A DNA stretch of 39,810 nt from Oscillospiraceae bacterium. GTDB taxonomy: Bacteria; Bacillota; Clostridia; Oscillospirales; Oscillospiraceae. Shown in pieces: positions 30,342-37,508 of the stretch (its first letter is position 1; each line of letters starts with the position of its first letter). A program made the translations under genes and the position numbers. Under the pieces are notes generated by a model. It had not been told where the DNA came from, made no database searches, and saw only the letters and a program-made list of their open reading frames with translations. Location: positions 1 to 39,810 of the forward strand of contig JAEEZZ010000161.1 in the NCBI GenBank assembly GCA_016292255.1. Reading direction: 5' to 3'.

Positions 30342-31517
30342 ATGAAAAAGACGATCGCATCGGCTTTGGCCGTGCTGTTGATCTGCCTGGCGGGCTGCTC
30401 CGGCGAAAAGACTGCCGCCGGCACCGAGCCCACGGGGAAGACCGCCCCGGAGACCGCCGCCACAGAGCCGGTCACAGAGCTGACCGAGACGACGACGGAG
30501 GCAACCATGCCCTCGGAGGGCGCTGCCTGCGAGAATCAGGTGGGCGACAATACCATCGACAATTTCGCCCACGACGCGGACGACCACAGCGGCTGGAACG
30601 ACTCGGAATGGGGATCTGCCAATATGGGGGAAGCCCTGGATCCCGCCAAGGTGGAGTTCTACAACCTGTTCTATGAGCTGGACGTTGACAGCACCGAGGC
30701 CTGGTTCAAGGCGCACCCGGACGCGCTGCAGGACGGCTACGCCCACGCGCTGGTCAACGAATCCAGCCTGGAGTCGGAGGGCACGACGATCCGCACGGTG
30801 CAGGGAGAAAAGGTCCTGGCCATCGACGCGGACAACCAGATCCTCATCGTGGAGGTGGACTGTGACGGCTCCCGCGGGGTGCTGGCCATCGGCAAGCGGC
30901 CCTCGCGCCTGGGCCTGTATCCCTCCACCAAAATGCCCGGCTGCGGCCAGGTGATCGGCGACATCGCCGAGCAGAACGACGGCGTCCTGGCTCTGACCGG
31001 CTCCGGCTTCTATGACGAGGGCGGCATCGGCAACGGCGGCCTCATCGCGGGCTGGGCCAAGTGCAGCAACGGCAAGACCTACGGCGAGCACTTCGGCTGG
31101 GGCTACAAGCGCCTGGAGCTCCACGAAAACGGATGGTTCTATATCAACGATGCCTTCAGCCCCGTGGGAGAAGGCACCACCGACGCCATGGAGTTCACGC
31201 CGGGGCTCATCATCAACGGCAACCGGCTGGATCCCGGGATCTGGACCGGCCAGAACCCCCGGGCCTGCATCGGCCAATCCTCCCGGGGCGAGATCCTGAT
31301 GCTCAGCGTGGAGGGGCGGACTGTCGCCTCCCCCGGCTGCTCGGTGTCCGTCTGCGCGGACGTGCTGCTGGCCCATGACTGCATCACGGCGCTGAACTGC
31401 GACGGCGGTACCACCGCGATCATGTGGTATCGGGGCGAGACCATCACCCGCTGCTCCAACGCCGCCACTCCCCAGGGCCGCTATCTGCCCAACGCCTGGG
31501 TCTACGTGGGAGCGTGA
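30342..31517 (+). CDS. Phosphodiester-glycosidase-like lipoprotein (paralogue)
   Basis: A protein of 391 residues. It begins with a lipoprotein signal peptide (lipobox LAGC, Cys19) and a Thr/Glu/Pro-rich linker to about 65. From QVGDNTIDNFAHDADDHSGW to the end it is closely related to the previous protein, with long identical runs such as EKVLAIDADNQILIVEVDCD, MEFTPGLIINGN and CITALNCDGGTTA. So two gene products share the enzyme domain but are held at the membrane in different ways. The gap of 27 bases and an ACGGAGAAA site suggest the same operon. Differences in loops, for example an added acidic segment near 75-95, may mark substrate divergence. Activity is inferred from the family. Confidence 0.85.
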   Translation: MKKTIASALAVLLICLAGCSGEKTAAGTEPTGKTAPETAATEPVTELTETTTEATMPSEGAACENQVGDNTIDNFAHDADDHSGWNDSEWGSANMGEALDPAKVEFYNLFYELDVDSTEAWFKAHPDALQDGYAHALVNESSLESEGTTIRTVQGEKVLAIDADNQILIVEVDCDGSRGVLAIGKRPSRLGLYPSTKMPGCGQVIGDIAEQNDGVLALTGSGFYDEGGIGNGGLIAGWAKCSNGKTYGEHFGWGYKRLELHENGWFYINDAFSPVGEGTTDAMEFTPGLIINGNRLDPGIWTGQNPRACIGQSSRGEILMLSVEGRTVASPGCSVSVCADVLLAHDCITALNCDGGTTAIMWYRGETITRCSNAATPQGRYLPNAWVYVGA

Positions 31518-31540
31518 TCCCGAAACCAAAGGAGAATGCC

Positions 31541-32467
31541 ATGATGAAAAAAGCCATCGTTCTGCTCCTGTGCCTGCTTCTGCTGTGGATGACGGGCTGC
31601 TCCGGCGATCAGACCGGCGACATCTTCAACCGGCCCACCAAGCCCGGAACGGAGACCACCCACGCTGCCGCCGGGACGCTTCCCACTTCGGCGGAGACCA
31701 CCGCGCCTGCGGCGACTGCCGCCCCTGTGAGCACTGTGCCCACAGAAGCTCCCACCCAGCCTTCCACCGCGGCCCCCACGGAGGCCCCCACCCAGCCCGT
31801 TACGGAGGCCCCCACTGCGGCCCCGACGGAGCCCCTGGATCCCTGGACGCTGATGGGGGAATCCCTGTTCGAGCAGGGCAGCTATACCGATGATTACGGC
31901 TACCAATACAGCTATTCCTACGCCTTGCCCTGTGTGAACGCCGACACCGCCGGCGCCCGGGACATCAACGCTGCAATCGACTCCACCTTCGGCACCATGA
32001 TCCGGCAGGCCAAGGAGGGCATGGAGCAGCATCTGACCCTTGCCCTTTCCTCTGTGGGCTACTACGGAGCGGTCTGGGAGGACGTGCTGACCCTGGTGGT
32101 CATGGGAAGCTGGGATTGGAGCTTCACCGACTACGGCGTCTACTGCTATGAGGCGTCCACCGGCCGCGTCCTGGACACCCCGGCCCTGCTGGCAAAAATG
32201 GGCATCTCCCAGGAGGCGTTCCTGGAGTGCTGCAGGGTCCGATTCCGCGCATACTTCGAGGACATGTACAAGGATATCCCCGCAGATCAGCGGGAGGAAT
32301 ACGGGTACAGTATGTTCCTCTCCCGGGTGGACGGGCCGGAGTACGTCAACCTGGAGCTGAAGGTCTATCCCAACGAAAACGGGGAGCTTGTGGTGATCGC
32401 GCCCATCGTCTCCATGGCCGGTGCGGATTACTACTACCATCCCATCATCCTCGATCTCCATCCCTGA
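31541..32467 (+). CDS. Lipoprotein with Thr/Pro linker and DUF3298-like domain
   Basis: A protein of 308 residues with a lipoprotein signal peptide (lipobox MTGC near residue 20) and a low-complexity linker rich in Thr, Ala and Pro (units like TEAPTQP, about 35-98). A soluble domain follows from about 100. The domain has YSYSYALPCVNADTAGARDINAAIDSTFG, typical of the beta-rich DUF4163/DUF3298 fold that also occurs in sporulation and wall-associated proteins, and it continues to the end. It is a surface protein, third in the row after the two glycosidase-like genes (gap 23 bases, AAAGGAG site). A second ATG lies three bases downstream. No enzymatic residues are recognisable. A hairpin ends the unit. 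Confidence 0.75.
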   Translation: MMKKAIVLLLCLLLLWMTGCSGDQTGDIFNRPTKPGTETTHAAAGTLPTSAETTAPAATAAPVSTVPTEAPTQPSTAAPTEAPTQPVTEAPTAAPTEPLDPWTLMGESLFEQGSYTDDYGYQYSYSYALPCVNADTAGARDINAAIDSTFGTMIRQAKEGMEQHLTLALSSVGYYGAVWEDVLTLVVMGSWDWSFTDYGVYCYEASTGRVLDTPALLAKMGISQEAFLECCRVRFRAYFEDMYKDIPADQREEYGYSMFLSRVDGPEYVNLELKVYPNENGELVVIAPIVSMAGADYYYHPIILDLHP

Positions 32468-32474
32468 AGAACGG

Positions 32475-32508
32475 ATCGGGCCTGCCGGCTGCGTCGGCGG
32501 GCCCGATT
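32475..32508 (+). terminator. Terminator of the envelope gene row
   Basis: ATCGGGCC with TGCCG on one side pairs with CGGCG and GGCCCGAT on the other. It is followed by a short AT-rich stretch (TTACATAAAATTC) rather than a clean T run. Confidence 0.6.
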
Positions 32509-32523
32509 TACATAAAATTCTTC

Positions 32524-32552
32524 TGGACAGACGGCATGAGATTTGATATAAT
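32524..32552 (+). promoter_or_regulatory. Sigma-A promoter of nrdR
   Basis: TGGACA (32524-32529) and TATAAT (32547-32552) are 17 bases apart, about 30 bases before the ATG at 32582. Confidence 0.8.
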
Positions 32553-32581
32553 AGGCAAAACGCTATCAGAGGGGGATTACT

Positions 32582-33037
32582 ATGAAGTGTCCGCACTGCG
32601 GATTCCAGGAGAGCAAGGTCGTGGATTCCCGCCATTCCGAGGACGGGACCAGCATTCGCCGTCGCCGCGAGTGTCTCAACTGCCAGAAGCGCTTTACCAC
32701 CTATGAGACGGTGGAGAGCCTGCCCATCATCGTGGTCAAGCGGGACAACAGCCGCCAGGCCTTCGACCGCAACAAGATCATGAACGGGATGCTCCGCGCC
32801 TGCGAGAAGCGGCCGGTGTCCATGCAGGATCTGGAAAACGCGGTGAACGAGATCGAGGCCCTGGTGCAGAATTCCCTGGAGCGGGAGATCACCACGGAGT
32901 TCATCGGCGAGCAGGTCATGGAGAAGCTCAAGGGCCTGGACGAGGTGGCCTACGTGCGCTTTGCCTCCGTCTACCGCCAGTTCAAGGACATTCACAGCTT
33001 CATGCAGGAGCTGAACAAGATCCTCGAGGAGAAATAA
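32582..33037 (+). CDS. nrdR: Transcriptional repressor NrdR
   Basis: A protein of 151 residues, the usual length. The zinc ribbon uses Cys3, Cys6, Cys31 and Cys34 (MKCPHCGF and [13 protein letters not shown]) and binds NrdR boxes in front of ribonucleotide reductase genes. An ATP-cone domain (about 49-139) senses ATP and dATP. So the protein represses ribonucleotide reductase genes when deoxynucleotides are plentiful. No ribonucleotide reductase gene is in the window. It is a single-gene unit with its own promoter and a GAGGGGG ribosome binding site, closed by a strong terminator. Confidence 0.97.
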   Translation: MKCPHCGFQESKVVDSRHSEDGTSIRRRRECLNCQKRFTTYETVESLPIIVVKRDNSRQAFDRNKIMNGMLRACEKRPVSMQDLENAVNEIEALVQNSLEREITTEFIGEQVMEKLKGLDEVAYVRFASVYRQFKDIHSFMQELNKILEEK

Positions 33038-33051
33038 CCCACAGAATACGG

Positions 33052-33106
33052 AAACGCTCCCTCTGTGAGAAAGCAAAGGCTTTTTCTCACAGAGGGAGCG
33101 TTTTTT
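33052..33106. terminator. Strong rho-independent terminator after nrdR
   Basis: A 21-base-pair perfect stem (33052-33072 with 33083-33103) has a ten-base loop and is followed by a T run. The minus strand also has T-rich sequence beyond the stem, so it may serve the convergent gene at 33139. Confidence 0.9.
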
Positions 33107-33117
33107 GTGCAGTCCGG

Positions 33118-33142
33118 GCTTCCGGTTGGCCTTCGCCCCTAC
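33118..33142 (-). repeat. Degenerate GTAG repeat unit at a stop codon
   Basis: Read on the minus strand, GTAGGGGCG begins at 33142 and supplies the stop TAG of the C_GCAxxG_C_C gene. The following sequence keeps GGGC and GCCC ends, but the middle no longer forms a clean palindrome. Confidence 0.45.
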
Positions 33143-33537
33143 GCCAGCTTCCCGCTTTCACGCAAAAGCTGCTCCACCAGGCGCACGCATTCAAACACCA
33201 TGGCGTCGCAGTGGGGCTTCCGCTCCCCGCCCAGCTCCTGGTTCCGGCGCAGCAGCTCCGCGCATTCCAGCATCCCGTCGTGGCTGGCCCGGAGCGCCTG
33301 GTAGTATTCCGCAGGGTTGTCGATCCCAAACAGGCCCAGCACCACCAAGCCGCCGGTGATGGCGCCGCAGGCCGCGCCGCGTTTCAGCCCGCCGCCGAAG
33401 TTGGCGCAGATCCCCAGCGCCTGGGCCTCTGTCAGGCCCGCTTCCGCGGCGAAGGGAAGCACCACCGATTGCCCGCAGTTGTAATGGGGGGTCACGATGG
33501 CCCGCAGTTCCTTTGCTTTTTCCAGATACTTGCTCAT
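33139..33537 (-). CDS. C_GCAxxG_C_C family (putative redox) protein
   Basis: A protein of 132 residues with the spaced cysteine pattern that names the family: YNCGQSVV, GICANFGGGLKRGAACGAITGGL, ECAELLRR, KPHCDAM and ECVRLVEQ. The pattern suggests binding of a metal or a redox function, but no activity is established. It has no signal peptide. The start at 33537 follows GGAGGAG. The stop TAG is part of a GTAG repeat unit at 33139-33142, so the last residues may be new. It converges with nrdR across a strong terminator. Confidence 0.85.
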   Translation of the reverse strand: MSKYLEKAKELRAIVTPHYNCGQSVVLPFAAEAGLTEAQALGICANFGGGLKRGAACGAITGGLVVLGLFGIDNPAEYYQALRASHDGMLECAELLRRNQELGGERKPHCDAMVFECVRLVEQLLRESGKLA

Positions 33538-33713
33538 AGTGGTCTCCTCCGCTGTCTGTTTTCTACCAAGAGCATACCACAGCTGCCGCCGGATTGCAAC
33601 CGGAGAATTGCAGTCCCCGGGAAACTCGGAGCGCCGGGGGATTTGGAGCGTCCTCGGGAAAATCGCGGCCTGCGGGGCAAAGATGTGTTTTCTGTGAATT
33701 CGCGGCGGGCGTG

Positions 33714-33755
33714 TTGACAAAGCCGGGATGATAATGTATAATGAACGCGTTCATT
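33714..33755 (+). promoter_or_regulatory. Consensus promoter with overlapping TetR operator
   Basis: TTGACA (33714-33719) and TATAAT (33737-33742) are both perfect and 17 bases apart. AATGAACGCGTTCATT (33740-33755), a perfect 16-base palindrome, covers the end of the -10 element and the start point. A TetR protein is encoded in the operon, so autorepression is very likely though inferred. Confidence 0.88.
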
Positions 33756-33784
33756 TAAATACTACCGGCAGGGAGGCGACAGGC

Positions 33785-34621
33785 TTGCCGGTGCGTGCAA
33801 TACGTTCATTCCAGGCTGTGGGCGGCGGCAAGCCCCGTCGTCGGCTGCTGCTGTTTTTGACCGTTCTGGTGCTTCTGACGGGCGTCTGCTTCTGGTATGT
33901 GGAGTCCTATTACCGCGCCGATACGGAGGCCATCGCGGCCTTTTCCGACGATCTGAGGGTGGAGGAGCGGACCCTGGAGGACGGCGACCTGTGCTTCGGC
34001 ACGGGAAACGAGGCCTGCGGTCTGATCTTCTATCCGGGCGGGAAGGTGGAGCACACCGCCTATGTCCCGCTGATGCGGGAGCTGGCGTCGGAGGGCGTCT
34101 TCTGCGTGCTCTGCCCGATGCCGCTCCGACTTGCAGTGCTGGACGAGAACGCAGCCGACGGGATCCGTGAGGCCTTCCCCGGAGTGGGGACCTGGTATCT
34201 GTGCGGCCACTCTCTGGGCGGGACAATGGCGGCCTCCTATCTGGCGGAGCATTCGTCGGACTACGCGGGGCTGATCCTGCTGGCATCCTATTCCACCTCC
34301 GACCTCTCTGACGCCGGGCTTCGGGCCCTCAGCATTCGCGGCAGCGAAGACGGCGTTCTGAATCTGAGCAGATATGAGAGCTGCCTGAGCAAGCTTCCCT
34401 CCGACACGGAGGAGATCGTCCTGGCGGGGGGCTGCCACGCGTATTTCGGGATGTACGGCGCCCAGAGCGGAGACGGCGTCCCCACGATCTCCGGGGAGAC
34501 CCAGATCCGGCAGACCGCGGCGGCGATCCTGAGCTGGCTCGGGGCGGAGGCAGCCCCGGCGGAGCGGGCCGCACAGCGGCCAAATGAGAACGGAAAGAGA
34601 GAATCCGAATGCCGAAACTGA
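33785..34621 (+). CDS. Alpha/beta hydrolase with N-terminal membrane anchor
   Basis: A protein of 278 residues. An in-frame ATG at 33728 lies inside the promoter and cannot be used. GGGAGG at 33771-33776 points to a TTG start at 33785, eight bases on. After a basic stretch there is one transmembrane helix (about 22-40, LLLFLTVLVLLTGVCFWYV), then an outer alpha/beta hydrolase domain. It has GLIFYPGGKVEHTAY for the oxyanion region, the nucleophile Ser143 in CGHSLGG, and His218 in GGCHAYFG as probable catalytic base. The acid is probably in the ASYSTSDLSDAG region or later. It is the first gene of a TetR-controlled operon. The substrate is not apparent, and the fold includes esterases, lipases and dienelactone-type enzymes. 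Confidence 0.85.
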   Translation: MPVRAIRSFQAVGGGKPRRRLLLFLTVLVLLTGVCFWYVESYYRADTEAIAAFSDDLRVEERTLEDGDLCFGTGNEACGLIFYPGGKVEHTAYVPLMRELASEGVFCVLCPMPLRLAVLDENAADGIREAFPGVGTWYLCGHSLGGTMAASYLAEHSSDYAGLILLASYSTSDLSDAGLRALSIRGSEDGVLNLSRYESCLSKLPSDTEEIVLAGGCHAYFGMYGAQSGDGVPTISGETQIRQTAAAILSWLGAEAAPAERAAQRPNENGKRESECRN

Positions 34622-35157
34622 TCGAAAACATTCGTGCCCAGCTTCTGGCGGAGGCCCAAAGGCAGGTGGCCGAACGGGGCTACGCCAAGACGACGATCCG
34701 TTCCGTGGCCGAGGCCTGCGGCATCGCGGTGGGCACGGTCTATAACTACTTCCCCTCCAAGGAAATGCTGGTCGCCACCTTCCTGGCGGAGGCCTGGGAG
34801 AAATGCCTCTCCCGAATCGAGGCGCAGGACCTGACGGGCCCGAAGTGCCGCCTGCGCGGGATCTACGACGGGCTGCTGGGCTTCCTGGAGTGCCACGGGG
34901 CGATCTTTGCGGACGAGGAAGCGGAAAAAACCTTTGCGTCGGTTTTCCCGGCCAGGCATCAGATGCTTTGGGAGCAGCTGGCCGCGCTGGCTGCGCCGGC
35001 CTGTTCGGACGTCCCGGGCACGGAAGCAGGCTTTGCGGCGCGCTTTGCGGCTGAGGCGCTTCTGACCTGGGCTGTGGAGGGAGTCCCCTTTGAACAGCTC
35101 TGGCCGTATCTGAGCGCCGCGGTGTCGGAAACATCAAGGGAGGGATCTGCATCATGA
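34609..35157 (+). CDS. TetR family transcriptional regulator
   Basis: A protein of 182 residues. The N-terminal helix-turn-helix is RGYAKTTIRSVAEACGIAVG followed by TVYNYFPSKEML (about residues 23-54), the classic TetR pattern. The C-terminal helical part forms the ligand and dimer domain and is unlike any relative I know. It overlaps the hydrolase gene by 13 bases and the flavin reductase gene by four, so all three are made together. The likely operator is the perfect palindrome at 33740-33755 over the operon promoter. The inducer is unknown; TetR proteins often bind the substrate of the enzymes they control. Confidence 0.93.
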   Translation: MPKLIENIRAQLLAEAQRQVAERGYAKTTIRSVAEACGIAVGTVYNYFPSKEMLVATFLAEAWEKCLSRIEAQDLTGPKCRLRGIYDGLLGFLECHGAIFADEEAEKTFASVFPARHQMLWEQLAALAAPACSDVPGTEAGFAARFAAEALLTWAVEGVPFEQLWPYLSAAVSETSREGSAS

Positions 35158-36074
35158 GCAGCTTTGAAAATCTTCGGATCGTGGATAATTTCTATCAGAC
35201 CTCGCTGTTTTTCCCCATGCCGACGGTCATCATCTCCACCCTCTGCGAGGACGGCAGCACCAGCCTGGGGCCCTATTCCCTGGTGCAGCCCTATTACGTG
35301 GCGGGCAAGGACTACTACGCCATGCTGCTGTGCTGCCGCAACTCCTCCAACACGGCCCAGAATATCCTGCGTACCGGCAAGTGCGCGCTCAACTTTATCG
35401 ACGATAAGCCCGCCTCCTTCCATGAGGCGGTGAAGCTCTCCTGGCCCGGCGACAAGCCCTCGGACAAAATGCCCAAGTGCGCCTTCCGCCTGGAGCAGAG
35501 CCAGATCGAGGAGCAGACCGGCGAAAAACGGCCCCAGGTGCTGACCGACGCCATCCAGGCCATTGAATGCACCTGGATGCGGGAGCTGGACGGCGCCGAC
35601 CGGGATCAGCCCGGCGAGCTGAACGGCTACGAGGGCCCCTACCATGATTTCAACGGGATCACCAGCAAATTCGGTGCTCACTTCATCCTGCGGGTGGACC
35701 GGATCCTGATGAAGAAGCAATACAGCGACGCCATCATCCGGGGCGTGGAGGCCAGAGATTTCCCGCCCCTGCCCGTGGACTACGGCTACCGGGACTCCAA
35801 GAACTTCTGGTTCCACCGCAAGCGCAGAATGCGCGCGGAGCTGCTCCAGGTGCGGAAGGCCTCCCTGGAGTCCGTCCGCTACGCGGCCGACCGGGTGGAC
35901 GACAAGGTCAAGTTCACCGACGACGCCCTGGAGACGATCCTGGGGGTGCCCCGGGTCTTCCTGCCCATGGTGCTCAAGGGCTGCGTCAGCTGGGCGAAGG
36001 AGAACGGCGTGGAGCTGATCACCGCAGAGCATATGAAGATCATCAACGACAAGCGAGCCAAGGAAAAGGCGTAA
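35154..36074 (+). CDS. Flavin reductase-like split-barrel protein with a PCP_red-like tail
   Basis: A protein of 306 residues. The first 240 residues resemble flavin reductase-like FMN-binding split barrels: NFYQTSLFFPMPTVIISTLCEDGSTSLGPYSLVQP is the phosphate- and flavin-binding N-terminus, and NTAQNILRTGKCALNFIDD follows the usual pattern. The last 50 residues are a separate module, FTDDALETILGVPRVFLPMVLKGCVSWAKENGVE plus LITAEHM, that matches the PCP_red family, small helical domains also found at the end of light-independent protochlorophyllide reductase subunits. The fusion is unusual but seems intact. The ATG overlaps the TetR stop. It probably reduces or binds a flavin with a partner; the substrate is unknown. 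Confidence 0.8.
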   Translation: MSSFENLRIVDNFYQTSLFFPMPTVIISTLCEDGSTSLGPYSLVQPYYVAGKDYYAMLLCCRNSSNTAQNILRTGKCALNFIDDKPASFHEAVKLSWPGDKPSDKMPKCAFRLEQSQIEEQTGEKRPQVLTDAIQAIECTWMRELDGADRDQPGELNGYEGPYHDFNGITSKFGAHFILRVDRILMKKQYSDAIIRGVEARDFPPLPVDYGYRDSKNFWFHRKRRMRAELLQVRKASLESVRYAADRVDDKVKFTDDALETILGVPRVFLPMVLKGCVSWAKENGVELITAEHMKIINDKRAKEKA

Positions 36075-36133
36075 GGCGAAGAGAGCGTCTGTTCCAATTC
36101 CACTGTTTATTTCATGTTCGACGGCGCAAACGC

Positions 36134-36250
36134 ATGGAGAAGCGACGGATGAACCAATCCGGCAGCAGGCCGGCATACCGGGAATATGCCGGCAAGACGC
36201 CGATCATCCTTCCGCTGCTCCCCATCTATCAACTGACCGAGAAGAGCTAA
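36134..36250 (+). CDS. Possible small protein (38 residues), weak
   Basis: An open frame from ATG 36134 (second ATG at 36149) to TAA gives a basic N-terminus and a hydrophobic segment PIILPLLPIYQL. No ribosome binding site is visible and I recognise no family. It may be only chance in a gap of 459 bases, or a remnant of a gene. Confidence 0.2.
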   Translation: MEKRRMNQSGSRPAYREYAGKTPIILPLLPIYQLTEKS

Positions 36251-36270
36251 GCTACCGTAGAACGTTTTCA

Positions 36271-36415
36271 TCCGGACTTGCCGGATTGGCCTGCTTGTTC
36301 CGGCAGGGATCGTCTTTTTCTGTTTGGGATCCCTGCCGGACAGCGGCCAGGTTGATTCGCTTTGGAATCAACCTGTTTGATGCACCAAAAAACCCGCCGA
36401 AGCGCGGGTTTTTGG
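36271..36415 (+). other. Cluster of four stem-loops before degV
   Basis: In order: TCCGG/CCGGA (36271-36285), a perfect 13-base-pair stem TCCGGCAGGGATC/GATCCCTGCCGGA (36299-36340) with a T-rich loop, AGGTTGATTC/GAATCAACCT (36349-36374), and an intrinsic terminator (36385-36415). The rest of the 36075-36533 gap holds the weak small frame and the degV promoter. The cluster could be a structured RNA ending at its own terminator, or the remains of an element. I see no riboswitch class I can name. Confidence 0.55.
36385..36415 (+). terminator. Rho-independent terminator upstream of degV
   Basis: CCAAAAAACCCGC and GCGGGTTTTTGG pair around a short loop, and the stem itself contains the T run. It would stop transcripts from the TetR operon or from a leader RNA before the degV promoter at 36436. 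Confidence 0.8.
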
Positions 36416-36435
36416 CATTCCGGGGAAATTGTCTG

Positions 36436-36464
36436 TTTTCATTTTCCCGAAGATGTGATACAAT
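36436..36464 (+). promoter_or_regulatory. Probable promoter of degV
   Basis: TTTTCA (36436-36441) and TACAAT (36459-36464) are 17 bases apart, about 70 bases before the start codon. Confidence 0.6.
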
Positions 36465-36533
36465 AAATCCGGTTCCGTGGGGATCCCAACCCCAGAATTG
36501 CCTGATCTCACTGTGAACCGAAAGGAGCAAACC

Positions 36534-37421
36534 ATGGCTGACTATATCATCGCAACCTCTTCCACCTCCGATCTGCCCCGTACCTGGCTGGACGCCCATC
36601 GGATCCCCTTTATTCCCTATTCCTACACAGTGGGAGAGAAGGTTTTCCAGGACGACTGCCGGGAGGAGAGCCGCGACGCCGTCTACGCCGGGATGCGGAA
36701 GGGTGACCGGCTGCAGACCTCCATGATCAACGAGTTCACCTACTGCGACTTTTTCAAAGAGCTGATGCAGACCGGGAAGGACGTGATCTTCCTGGATATG
36801 TCCCAGAAGATGTCCGTCTCCTATGCCAACGCCAACAAGGCGGCGGAGGAGATCCGAAAGGAGTTCCCCGCCCAAAAGCTCTATATCATGGACACCCGCT
36901 GCATCTCCGGCGGCCTGGGCCTGCTGGTGGAGCACATGGTGGAGCGCATGGAATCCGGCGCAGGCTATGACGAGGTCATTGCCTGGGGCGAGGCCAACAA
37001 GCTGAAAATCGCCCACCGCTTCACCGTGGACGATCTGAATTATCTCAAGGCCGGCGGCCGGGTCTCCAACGCCGCCGCGCTGGTGGGCTCCGTGCTCAAT
37101 ATCAAGCCGGTGCTCTATGTGCCGGACGGCGGCACCCTGGACGTGGCGAAGAAGGTTCGCGGGCGCAAGACTGCCCTGAAGGCCATCCTGGACGGCGTGC
37201 TCCACGATCTGAGCCAGGTGGCCGATCCCACCGGCCTGCGCGTCCATATCCTCCAGGCGGACTGCCGCGCCGACGCAGCGTATCTGCGCGACGAGCTCCG
37301 GAAGGCCTACCCGCAGCTGGGAACCATCACCATAACGGGCCTGGGCGTGGTCATCGGCGCCCATTGCGGCCCCGGCCTGCTCACGGTCTTCTACCTCTGC
37401 AACGGAAGAAACCCGGAGTGA
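36534..37421 (+). CDS. DegV family fatty-acid-binding protein
   Basis: A protein of 295 residues of the DegV (FakB-like) family. It begins YIIATSSTSDLPRTWL, where the family has the conserved S-x-(S/C)-D-L-P. LQTSMINEFTYCDFF contains the conserved T-S segment that binds the lipid carboxylate. KMSVSYANANKAAEE and CISGGLGLLVE follow, and the end has GLGVVIGAHCGPGLLTVFYL, matching the family's (I/V)G-x-H-x-GPG loop. Members bind a fatty acid and hand it to a FakA kinase. No fakA is in the window, so the kinase partner is elsewhere or absent. The ATG at 36534 follows AAAGGAG. It is a single gene between terminators. Confidence 0.93.
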   Translation: MADYIIATSSTSDLPRTWLDAHRIPFIPYSYTVGEKVFQDDCREESRDAVYAGMRKGDRLQTSMINEFTYCDFFKELMQTGKDVIFLDMSQKMSVSYANANKAAEEIRKEFPAQKLYIMDTRCISGGLGLLVEHMVERMESGAGYDEVIAWGEANKLKIAHRFTVDDLNYLKAGGRVSNAAALVGSVLNIKPVLYVPDGGTLDVAKKVRGRKTALKAILDGVLHDLSQVADPTGLRVHILQADCRADAAYLRDELRKAYPQLGTITITGLGVVIGAHCGPGLLTVFYLCNGRNPE

Positions 37422-37459
37422 TCCCCTCCCTCCGGCGCAGAGATTCCCTCGCCCGGCGC

Positions 37460-37493
37460 AAAAAACCGCACCCGATCTCGGGTGCGGTTTTTT
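37460..37493. terminator. Bidirectional terminator between degV and rpoC
   Basis: AAAAAACCGCACCCGA and TCGGGTGCGGTTTTTT form a perfect stem with a two-base centre (TC), and T runs lie on both strands. It ends both convergent genes. Confidence 0.92.
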
Positions 37494-37508
37494 GTATGAA
37501 GCAGCGTT

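Noticed and set aside
28848..31517. Assembly error as explanation for two similar adjacent genes
   Set aside because: The N-termini are entirely different and the shared region has many scattered differences, as expected of real paralogues.
27555..31529. Open frame of about 1,320 codons on the minus strand, opposite mnmA and the glycosidase-like genes
   Set aside because: It is antisense to genes with clear motifs, has a low-complexity composition rich in Ala, Gly, Val, His and Gln typical of reversed GC-rich codons, and lacks a ribosome binding site. It is a shadow of codon bias.
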